A stretch of 24,644 nucleotides of DNA from Linderina pennispora (taxonomy: Eukaryota > Kickxellomycota > Kickxellomycetes > Kickxellales > Kickxellaceae): assembly GCF_002104995.1 (NCBI RefSeq), contig NW_024468403.1, positions 1 through 24,644 of the forward strand, in the 5' to 3' direction. The number at the start of each line of letters is the position of its first letter. The first letter of the stretch is position 1. Below are positions 16,782-24,644 of this stretch, piece by piece. The notes beneath the pieces were generated by a model. The model saw only the letters and a program-made list of their open reading frames with translations. It made no database searches and was not told the DNA's origin. The position numbers and the translations under genes were made by a program.

Positions 16782-17858
16782 CTATTGCATGAAATTTTGG
16801 TACGGCTGCTGAGCCGGCATTGTGCTCTGGTATTGCTGGAAGCATCCGACGTGGAGGCCCAATTGTTCTGTGGGCGGGGCAGACAGCGGAACTGCCAGGT
16901 CGTGTTCGCCAAGACCGATGCCGTGGATGGGTGCCGGCATCGCGGGGAATGCAGGCACAAAGGGCGGCGAAATCGGAGTGAGCAGGGATGTCTGCATCAG
17001 GCTCATGGGACTGGGCTCTGCATAAAATGGCATGGTGGTGTTGGGCTTGACCAGCAGCAATTGGTCGACGCCCACCATTGTTGACATGGAGGCAGGTGAG
17101 CTCTCGGGCGATGCCGATGAAAGCGTCAGCAGTGCTGACGAGGACAGCGAGCGGCTTGCCGGGGGCAGGAAATCCTGGCTGGGCAGGAGCGGCAGCCCGG
17201 CCACCGATGCCGTCAAGGGCATGGGTGTTTCAGAGAAGGACGAAAGCGGGGACCATAGTGGGGGTGCCGGTGTCGGATTGTCGGCGTTTTGCTGGTGGTG
17301 GTGGTGGTTGAGCATCAGCACCATCATCGGCTGCAGCTCGTTGCTGCAAGCTTCCGGAAACTGCGCGTCTGCAGAGACATTTAGGGCGGCCAGGGGCGAG
17401 GCAGTCACCGACTCACTGGCAACCCGCCGGCGCAAAGCCAACGGCGGGCTCGGTGACAAGGACTCGTCGCGGATGCGATTATGAGGCACAGTGGCCGGTG
17501 AGTGATGGCTCTCGGACTCGTCCTGCTGAGAGTCGGACTCGGATGCCTGGATGGCCTTTGTGTGGACCTTCAGATGGCGCTTGAGATTGCTGCGAACCGA
17601 GAACCGCTTGCCGCAGTTGGGGAAGTAGCACATATGTGGGCGCTCGCCTGTATGTGTGTACTTGTGGCAGGCCAGCGACGATGGCCGAGTGAACTTCTTC
17701 TCGCACAGCGGACACATATACTTGCGCTCCTTGAGTGTGGTGCGCTTAGTGGCCATCTGCTTCCTCGGCCGCGGCACTGGTACCGCAGCTGCCAGAGACG
17801 TGGCCTCGCTGCCGGCAGCAGGTACGTGTGTAGAGAGAGCAAAGGTGTGGGTAGACAT
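16782..17858 (-). CDS. C2H2 zinc-finger transcription factor (two tandem fingers)
   Basis: The 358-residue product has two adjacent C2H2 fingers: C49-X2-C52-X12-H65-X3-H69 and C77-X4-C82-X12-H95-X3-H99, joined by a canonical TGERPH linker. This is the arrangement of sequence-specific DNA-binding regulators in fungi. A Lys/Arg-rich stretch before the fingers (RPRKQMATKRTTLKERK) may act as a nuclear signal. The rest is low-complexity, rich in Ser, Pro, Ala and Leu, with a LNHHHHQQ run near 185-192; it is a likely transactivation or interaction region. The target genes are unknown. The ATG at 17858 is the first in frame. The upstream region is long, with a possible TATA box near 18432-18439 on the same strand. 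Confidence 0.88.
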   Translation of the reverse strand: MSTHTFALSTHVPAAGSEATSLAAAVPVPRPRKQMATKRTTLKERKYMCPLCEKKFTRPSSLACHKYTHTGERPHMCYFPNCGKRFSVRSNLKRHLKVHTKAIQASESDSQQDESESHHSPATVPHNRIRDESLSPSPPLALRRRVASESVTASPLAALNVSADAQFPEACSNELQPMMVLMLNHHHHQQNADNPTPAPPLWSPLSSFSETPMPLTASVAGLPLLPSQDFLPPASRSLSSSALLTLSSASPESSPASMSTMVGVDQLLLVKPNTTMPFYAEPSPMSLMQTSLLTPISPPFVPAFPAMPAPIHGIGLGEHDLAVPLSAPPTEQLGLHVGCFQQYQSTMPAQQPYQNFMQ

Positions 17859-18431
17859 TATGTGTGAAAAGTGCAGGGGTTTGAAAGAGCAAGCGAGAGG
17901 GGAAAGAGTGAGGAAATATCGTATGAGTAAGGAAATAGAAGAAAAGAATACAGATATGCCGTAAATCTATATGCCGTGTTGGCGCCAGCAAGTCAGGGTT
18001 ATAAAAATATGTGGTGTGCTCTGGAAGGCTGGCAGGTCTACAAAGGAGAGATCGCTAGAAAGAATTAGGTTGAGAAATATGCCAATGCGGAATGCATTCG
18101 TAGTCTGCAGAGGCAGACCGCAGAGAATGGGGGAGAGGGCTTTTTCAAGGTTCCCTTTACATGCAGGAAGCTGAGGTCCTTCGTCAAAGTGCAAGGCCGT
18201 GGAATAAACGTACAAAGAAATCGAGAGCCGCTAGGGATGTGGAGGAGAATTCACTGTGAATGAGCGTGCGGCTGTTGATTGTTTGCGCCAAAAAGGATGC
18301 CAAATAAAAATCAGAATGGTATGAATAACAGAGCTCGGAGAGGTGTGTGAGCTTGCTTGGGGATGTGTTAAAGCAGAAGAGACTGGGTGGAATTGTGTAG
18401 AAGAGAATTCGGGACGGCCAGCCCTGGGATC

Positions 18432-18439
18432 CTTATATA
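18432..18439 (-). promoter_or_regulatory. Possible TATA box for the zinc-finger factor gene
   Basis: Read on the minus strand the sequence is TATATAAG, about 575 nt upstream of the ATG at 17858. If used, the leader would exceed 500 nt, long for a fungal gene but seen for regulators. This is placement evidence only. Confidence 0.25.
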
Positions 18440-20323
18440 TGGCCCGCGTTTCCGGACAGGGGAGAGGGGGTGGGTTCGTCTAGGTCTCAGCGGCCCGAGC
18501 AGCCCAACATCTCTTAGCACACAACAACGCACCGCACACGCGAATAGGAAGGCAGACCAGCATATCGAACTGCCTTGCCCATTTTTCGCCGGGCCGCTGA
18601 TACCTGCTATTGGCGAGCAATCCCAGAGCGTGCCGTATGTTAATCCTTTTTCACTCGCCATTCTTTCTCCGTTACGAGCATGCGTAGCTTTTTCTGCCGA
18701 TGTTCGCCCTGGTCTTTGATTTCCCCTGGCTGTAGAATTGATTGTCCTACCCCCTCAGCCAGTAGTGCACGCGAAGAAAAGATAAAAATGGCTACAAACA
18801 GCAAGGGCCGGCGCTTTCTTCCTTTCAGGTTACATGCGGGTTTCTGGTAATGGCGCTCTGCCGCCGAGGGGCAACGAGTCAGTTCTAAAAGGGCGCTATA
18901 AAAAGAATCCATGAATCAAAATAGCCAGCGCATGCTCTGGCTGTGGGGAATGAGTCCCGAGCGCCTCGGACCATGGCCATTGGCAAAAAAGCACTGCAGT
19001 CCGTGCCCTTTAATTGCGCTCATTAGCAGGCAAACAATGGCCAGCCAGGTACTATTGTATCTCTTCGGAGATTCAAAGTGTGAGGGGTGGGAATAGGGGA
19101 CCTCTTGATGGGGAGGATGACCACAAGACACTGTCCATGTACATGCTGTGTTCTGCATGTCTCTACATCCTCTCTGCACCCCACCCCCACTCTGATGCAG
19201 CTGCCACCACCCGCTGGCTCGAGGGAAATAGCAGGGGGCGGAACTGTGAAACAAGGGCTGGCTGCCCAAAAGGTGTAAGCATGCAGCTGCAGTGTCGCCG
19301 TAAATTGCACTCTTTTTGCCTCTTGCCTCCAACACACATACGTCGAAGGTGTTGTAAATCCCCTTGACGCTCCCCTGTCATGTCCGCCCGTGCATATCCT
19401 CTTTCCCTTCCGGGTCATCCGAGGGCCTCGTAGCCTGTCGTGATGATGAAACAGATGGGGTCGATGGTTGGATAGGAATCCTCAGCAGGGGGTCTACAGC
19501 AGCAAAAAAAAGTCAGCATGCATCTCTCTTGACAAGTGCCCATCCTCTGCAGTTTGCATGCAGTTGGCGCGCACGATGCCCAAGTGGTATTTTTGGCTGA
19601 ATGGCCACAACAAAATCACGACACCTCCTAACAGACAAATGCCGGGATGATGCGGGGGTGAGCATCGCTCGCCAATCGCAGCGCAAAGCCGGCTCGCTAC
19701 ATGTTTGGTTCGCCTTTGTTGCCAATGCAAATCTGGAAGTGTCCATTGGAGCTGCTTGGTTGACTCTGGACAACGACGCTGTACCGTGACCCATCTGACC
19801 GGCACATGTGCGGCAATGCCATGCATCTATGGTGCCATACATGTTGCAACGCGCCGAAACCGGTTATAAAAATGGACCGTGTTTCAGTTGTTTACAGACT
19901 TCTGGCATGCAGCGCAGTACCCAGGAGAAACCACAACACGCGTCTGGAACGGGCAATAGCGTCGCTAGAAGAATGGGCTGATGACAAACCGAGCAATGCC
20001 TTGGACGAAAAAGGAAAATGTGCAAAAAGTCAAGGTTGCCCAGACGGCCCCTCCCCTCTGTCCACTATTCCAAATGGGGAAAGATTGCATACCCACTTCT
20101 GGATAGCCTCACGTACATCGCTTGTTTAGCTCATGCAATACCCTCATCTGGACATCTGCAATTGGCACCCTGGTCCATACATCACTATCGGCACACATTG
20201 TGTATGATGTACATGGGCCGTATTATTGACTAGTGATGTGGTACAAGACCAGTCGCTGTTAAAAATGGTAGGGGCCTATCAGAATACTGGCGCGGGTCGG
20301 CTCCCTTGTCTCCCCGACGCTCT

Positions 20324-20340
20324 TGCGGCCGAGATAGCCC
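20324..20340 (+). repeat. 17-nt word shared with minus strand of 2009-2025
   Basis: TGCGGCCGAGATAGCCC occurs here on the plus strand and at 2025-2009 on the minus strand. Its core CGAGATAGCCC is also at 3104-3114. All three copies are in intergenic DNA. Confidence 0.7.
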
Positions 20341-20777
20341 GCCGTACAGCACAGAGGCGCAAAAATGAGCGACATTGATTGCCGGGCCAAGCCTCAAATA
20401 AACCACACTGTCGTGTCAAGAGACCGCAATCCTCCTCATACGCAGTTCGTGCAACAGGATTGCGCTTGTTTTATTTCTTTTGAGCCAACGAGGATCACAA
20501 CAAATGCTGATGAATGCCTCTAAAGCCATCCCTGTGTCTAAAAATTACAGTCCTCACCCTCGCTCTCCACAAATAGCAATGGCAGGCAATAGGGGATGCA
20601 CGTCGGTTGAGATAACGTGCTATTAATAGTGGAATCCTGAGCGGAGAGGCTGCCTTTATTGCCCGGGTGCTCTTCCCGCTCGCCTTCCGATTTTCAGTAC
20701 ATCATTTCCTCACCCAACCAGCCCCTCATACCAGGTCTCTTTGAGTGATACAAATCAATGCAAAGCCTCAGGCATGA

Positions 20778-20801
20778 TGCATGCTGTGGCCACAGCATGC
20801 A
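20778..20801. repeat. Perfect 24-bp palindrome
   Basis: The half-site TGCATGCTGTGG is followed directly by its exact reverse complement, with no spacer. It lies about 630 bp upstream of the mannosyltransferase ATG. Such a site could bind a dimeric regulator. Confidence 0.9.
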
Positions 20802-21431
20802 CGGTGTGTGGTTTGGGGGATACGCACAGTGTCAGTAAGGCGCAACAGCAGGTTTGTGCCTCGAAGGTGCTTGCTGGACGATCCCATCGTCGGCCCAGTA
20901 ATCCAACGGGGCTTAAATCTAATAAATGGCGATTCGGCCCAGCGCCACAAGGGCGGCCTCCTCCCCTGATCTGCCATGAACGGTCGCATGGGCGGTAGGC
21001 GAGACTCTCGGCACACAAGGTGCATGCGCCTCAGTGTATGCGCAGTGACGATGCTATGGGAACACATTGCGCTTGGTTACAAGATGGAACGCGATAGCGT
21101 GTAGAGCCTGTGAGCCAATCGCTGCTAACGTGCGACCGTTCTCACCACTTCCACAGCCCCTTCCCCAACTATTTTTATTTTCGACCTTGGCTACACAGCA
21201 GCGCCTTGACAAAAGGACTACGAGCAGAGTCAGCAGCAGCAGCGGCCACCCCTCTTTCTCTTGTCGAATTACCGCACATCTATTTTCTTCTCACTGTCTA
21301 TACTTCTCTCGCCCGCACTATATTATAGCCATTATTGTCGGACTTCCTGCCAAACCAAATAGAACAGCGCCCATTAGCAGTCACGCGCGCAGTAGACGCT
21401 CAGAACTGGTTCTTCTCCACATACAAACACA

Positions 21432-22639
21432 ATGATTAACCCTCGGCTAGTGCGCATGGTAGTGCTGGCGCTGGGCCTGACTGTGATGCTGGTCGGGTTC
21501 CGCTCCGTCTTCTACATGAGCCACCGCGCGTGGCAGCAGAAAATATCAGACGCCGAGATCATGAAGCAGCGCGGCCCGTGGTCAGGCGCTGACAGCTGGG
21601 CTAAAGTCACTGACCGCACGGCCGAGCCGCCACCGGCACCCACAGGCAACAGCACGGCTGGCGACAGCGAGTTGCTGCGTGCCGGCCTAGTTGCACTGGT
21701 GCGCAACTCGGAGCTGAACGGAATCCGCAACACAATCCGCCAGATCGACGACCGGTTCAACCGCAACTACGGGTACCCATACATTTTCCTGAACGACGAG
21801 GACTTTACTGACGAGTTCAAGCGGAAGGTGAAGGCAATCACAACCGCACCTGTGTACTTTGGCAAGGTGCCGTCGTCACACTGGGGCCTGTCGCCGTACG
21901 TCGAGGAGCAAAAAGTCAAGGAGGCGCTCGAGTACAACAAGGACCGGTATCTCTACGGCGGCAGCTTCAGCTACCGCGAGATGTGCCGGTACCAGTCCGG
22001 ATTCATCTACAAGCACCCGCTGCTGGCCAACCTCGACTACTACTGGCGGATCGAACCGGATGTCAGCTATTTCTGCGATTTGCCGTACGACCCGTTCAAG
22101 TTCATGCGCGACAACAAGAAGGTGTACGGGTTCACAATCACCCCGATGGAGAAGCGGCTCACTGTTGAGACCCTGTGGAACACGACACGCCAGTGGATGA
22201 TTGAAAACGAGCGCCTGCTACCCGAAAAGAGCCTGATCCACTGGGTGGTTAACGAGAAGGCGAAGTACACGCTCTGCCACTTCTGGTCTAACTTTGAGAT
22301 TGTCGACTTGTCGTTCTATCGCAGCGAGGCGTACGAGTCGTACTTTGAACACTTAGATAAGGCTGGCGGGTTCTTCTATGAGCGCTGGGGAGATGCACCA
22401 GTGCACTCGTTTGCTGCGTCTATGCTGCTGCGCAAAGAGCAAATGCATTGGTTTGAGGATATCGGCTACGCGCATCCTGGCTACACGCATTGCCCGAATA
22501 AGCCGAGTTGGCGCAGCGCTGTGTCTGCGATGAAAACGAGAACTACATGTACCACTCGCTATGCAACCGCCGCTTTGGCGAGGTCAGCAATATCTGGAAG
22601 GACCAGGCGTTGCGACTGGCACAAAACATTCTTGACTAG
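21432..22639 (+). CDS. GT15 alpha-1,2-mannosyltransferase (Kre2/Mnt1/Ktr family), one-base deletion near the C terminus
   Basis: A type II Golgi membrane enzyme that transfers mannose from GDP-mannose to O- and N-linked glycans of secretory proteins. The short cytosolic tail is followed by a membrane anchor near residues 8-29 (RMVVLALGLTVMLVGFRSVFYM), a stem region and the GT15 catalytic domain. Visible hallmarks are YPYIFLNDEDF, HWGLSPYVEE, MCRYQSGFIYKHPLL, YYWRIEPDVSYFCD with E208 in the active site, and FYERWGDAPVHS. After HCPNKP the annotated frame turns into unrelated sequence. Moving the reading by one base at about 22505 restores LAQRCVCDENENYMYHSLCN and a stop at 22637-22639, giving 402 residues with the family's conserved Cys-rich end. 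One base is most likely missing here (a second G of CCGGAG). The start at 21432 has a good context. Confidence 0.92.
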
Positions 22640-23250
22640 ATTTATACTTTTAAATGCGAATATCTTTACCTACCTATATATAAGATTTTATAGTCGAAAA
22701 AGTGTCCAACCGTCCACTAGAACCTTTTTAGTTGGTTTCAAGATCAAAAGGAGTTTACAGAGCAAGTCACCCAAACTCGCTTTGAGGTTTAAAAATTTTT
22801 TTTTTGGCCAAGGCAACAAGCCGTTATTGTAGTAGTCACAGGTCTCCACTAGATATCTCCATTGGTTCAGTGCAAGAGCTGCTCTCATTGTCGGCCGGCC
22901 TGATAACTTCCATGGTGTCATCATGGTAGTCATCACTGGCTGCGCAACACTCTTAGGATATTTCATTCATGAGCACCTATTGAATAAGGCCATATAGCTC
23001 TTCTAGCGGTCATACAATATTTTGTGGGTTATTTTATAAATTAATTTGTCTTATGAACATGCGTAAGCAGTAGTATTTGGGCCACAATGGACCCAGTCTG
23101 TATAGACTGATTCAAGAGACTGTATCAGTGCTAAGGGCCCCAAGAACCATGCAAGCCAGATATTTTAATAAAAAGTTCTTAATGCTATGCATACGCAATA
23201 AAGCAAAACTGAACAGCATCATTTCTCTTCTTGCCTATTGAATTTCTCAA
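22640..23250. other. AT-rich gene-free stretch
   Basis: 3' flank of the mannosyltransferase gene and upstream flank of the broken ORF at 23251. It includes a T10 run (22796-22805). No coding sequence or terminal inverted repeats were recognised. Confidence 0.45.
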
Positions 23251-23971
23251 ATGAATATTACCCGCAGCACTACTGTCATAAAGACATCACTTGGTGGTAT
23301 TGGCTTCCGTGATTCTATGTTGCCCCGCCTAGAGCAATTTGTACACAGCGTCAATATCATCAAAGAGCATACATACATGCTTGCACGATGGATATTACTC
23401 CATCAACTAGCTGACGATGATGCTTTTGACCCTGCAACATTTGTGAAAAAGGGATTCTTTCGTTCTATTTATTTATTTATTTATCACAACCTGAAGGCAA
23501 ATACCACATATCTGCCGAGGATTTCGTCAACCGGAAGGACAGGTCAGAACTGTCGAGCGCAGATTTCGGTGATGTAGTTAGATACATATTTATGATTATC
23601 TACTACATAATGGCGATATCGAGCTACATGGTGTACGCGAAATGAATCAAGTAGCAACATACGTGGATACCGAGCTGATGACAGCATACAAGAACAACAT
23701 TGTGTTGCACTATGGCACTTGCCTACAGCGGATTCTGGCCAAATTGATTGATATTCGCAGCCGCAAAAACACACTGCACAGTACAATGGGCAATGTGTCC
23801 AAGGCTGAGTTCAATAACGCATGTCAAGTGTGTATTTATACACCTGCACAGAAGCTCCACCAGGCAGTTGCCTCTAGGCACCCTGATCGCCACTTGCACC
23901 AACAATCATCCGACACGTTCAAATGACCGGTTTGCGGTGATGCTCTTATCGACATGTCAACCCATGCTGAC
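23251..23971 (+). pseudogene. Broken ORF, possibly a relic of a transposon protein (Fanzor/TnpB-like or similar)
   Basis: An ATG at 23251 opens a frame (NITRSTTVIKTSLGG..., FVHSVNIIKEHTYMLARWILL) that loses protein character after about 23485. Sequence continues in the next frame (ISAEDFVNRKDRSELSSADF) to about 23590. It then shifts to a third frame that includes VREMNQVATYVDTELMTAYK and ILAKLIDIRSR, and reaches TGA at 23924-23926. Each change equals a one-base loss; the first falls at an ATTT tetranucleotide run (23466-23484). After the TGA the frame reads PVCGDALIDMSTHAD before TAG at 23969-23971. The pattern of an N-terminal K-T-S-L block, hydrophobic helices and an AYKNNIVLHYG segment recalls uncharacterised fungal transposon proteins, including Fanzor-type, but this is memory-based and uncertain. 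No catalytic or zinc-ribbon region is seen, so it is truncated as well. Confidence 0.4.
23466..23484. repeat. ATTT tetranucleotide microsatellite
   Basis: About four and a half units of TATT/ATTT lie within the broken ORF at the first frame change. Loss of one 4-bp unit would shift the frame by the amount observed (-1 modulo 3). Confidence 0.85.
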
Positions 23972-24104
23972 TAGCAGCCGAGCTCGCATCGCGAGCAGAG
24001 CAATTCTAGTATATTTTCTATGAAGCCATGGTGCATTGATAGTGGTTGCTACCCTAGAGGCCGACTCAGCCACAAAGCTTGTGTACTTAGAGTGACTACT
24101 ACAT

Positions 24105-24644
24105 TCACGCTGAGGCGTACGCCAAAAGGTCTACTTCCTTGGATTTTTCTATATCTTGCCCCAGCTCCTCTCTGATCTTTTCCATCCGCTTCTCATATTC
24201 TTCCTGGAGTCTCCTTTCCTCCTGCTCTTCCTCGCGCCGCTTTTCCTCACGGAGCGCATCCGCCTTTCGGTACTTGACACTAGCGTTTTTGGCGTATAGC
24301 TTCACGCATATAACTGCTAGGTTTACCAATGCGAGAAGAGTGAAGCCGGTGTCGAAAAACTGTCAGCCACCCCAGATGTGCAAGATACAGCGACAATGAC
24401 ACACCCATGCCAAAACAACCGTTGAGCGATGTCATGACATCGATAATCGATACGCTGCAGTAGTACACTAGACGGAGCACCTTGTTATCGAAGATTCTGG
24501 GTAACGTTCCGCTGGCGACTATACATCATCTCCACGTCCGCCATCAGCGGCAATGTCACCTTGCCAGAGCCATATGATTGGGTCAACCGCAACCGTAGTC
24601 GGTATAAGGACCATTTGTGTAGCCATGACGAACATCTTCGGCGT
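24105..24644 (-). CDS. C-terminal part of an unrecognised membrane protein with coiled-coil tail, frame shifted
   Basis: The gene runs off the right edge, so the N terminus is missing. Starting at the edge, TPKMFVMATQMVLIPTTVAV reads to about 24548. Then MADVEMMYSRQRNVTQ, KVLRLVYYCSVSIIDVMTSL and DTGFTLLALVNLAVICVKLY appear in successive frames, each needing one base to be skipped. The last frame continues into a highly charged helix (KYRKADALREEKRREEEQEE...) and ends DLLAYASA at 24105. At least two membrane-spanning segments (near 24470-24370 and 24340-24290) precede a predicted coiled coil that would lie on one side of the membrane. I do not recognise the family. It may be a gene with consensus insertions or a pseudogene. 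Confidence 0.4.

Larger units (their letters stand above)
17859..21431. other. 3.6-kb gene-free intergenic region
   Basis: It separates the divergent zinc-finger factor and mannosyltransferase. I found no ORF with a domain, and no RNA gene or transposon. It holds TATA-like boxes at 18432-18439 (minus), 18896-18903 and 19864-19870 (plus), one 17-nt word shared with 2009-2025 (at 20324-20340), several GCATGC-containing sites and a 24-bp perfect palindrome (20778-20801). Much of it may be regulatory. An unannotated non-coding transcript cannot be excluded. Confidence 0.5.

Noticed and set aside
19872-20129. 85-codon ORF after a TATAAAAATGG sequence
   Set aside because: Some residues look protein-like (RLERAIASLEEWADDKPSNA), but there is no domain or codon bias, and the TATA box abuts the ATG, leaving no room for a transcription start.
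23910-23971. Selenocysteine or recoded TGA
   Set aside because: TGA ends FCF1 and EME1 in this window, and the surrounding ORF is already broken.
1-24644. Programmed +1 ribosomal frameshifting as the cause of the many frame changes
   Set aside because: The sites share no slippery motif, and several genes need three shifts. Consensus insertions are simpler.

Overview
The window reads as nuclear DNA of a fungus. It carries a fungal-type GT15 (Kre2/Mnt1) mannosyltransferase, a secreted Thr/Pro/Tyr-rich wall-type repeat protein, a nuclear-encoded mitochondrial bL31, an Eme1/Mms4-type nuclease subunit and short, sparse introns. An early-diverging lineage such as Kickxellomycotina would fit, but that is a guess from style, not proof. 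No tRNA, rRNA, CRISPR array or intact transposon was seen.

Layout, left to right. 1-502 (+): the C-terminal part of RPA1, cut by the window edge. 503-3461: a long, gene-poor stretch with one possible two-exon gene on the minus strand (1331-1800) and a 25-nt T run. 3462-5590 (+): a secreted protein built from K-x-x-P-V-Y-(H/E)-T octapeptides and ten HVESTIVSK spacers, with two single-base insertions in the frame. 5591-7457: no gene seen. 7458-7625 (+): a 55-residue protein with one C2H2 finger. 8285-9731 (-): the DEDDh exonuclease REX4, with a four-codon first exon. 9975-12254 (+): the Eme1/Mms4 homologue, divergent from REX4. 12299-12700 (-): mitochondrial bL31m, convergent with EME1. 13048-14076 (+): a membrane protein resembling DUF1746/Dsc4. 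14170-15288 (-): an unrecognised protein whose frame is broken three times and carries one in-frame TGA. 15839-16438 (+): the PIN nuclease FCF1. 16782-17858 (-): a two-finger C2H2 transcription factor. 17859-21431: 3.6 kb without a convincing gene but with a perfect 24-bp palindrome. 21432-22639 (+): the GT15 mannosyltransferase, with one missing base near its end. 23251-23971 (+): a broken ORF that may be a transposon (Fanzor-like) relic. 24105-24644 (-): the C-terminal part of a membrane/coiled-coil protein with shifted frames.

The genes do not form one pathway. They are mostly housekeeping genes: DNA replication/repair (RPA1, EME1), ribosome biogenesis (REX4, FCF1), mitochondrial translation (bL31m), and cell surface/secretion (repeat protein, mannosyltransferase). 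Paired divergent genes share short promoters: REX4/EME1 about 240 bp, bL31m/DUF1746-like about 350 bp, 14170-15288 gene/FCF1 about 550 bp. The repeat protein and the mannosyltransferase have multi-kilobase upstream regions, as is common for conditionally expressed genes.

A notable property of the record is that about a dozen single-nucleotide frame changes can be placed by protein homology or repeat logic. Most are one-base insertions, which suggests insertion-biased consensus errors rather than biology. The strongest candidates for real novelty are the Tyr/Lys octapeptide protein, the mini zinc-finger protein, the 24-bp palindrome, a CGAGATAGCCC word present three times in intergenic DNA, and the broken transposon-like ORF at the right.
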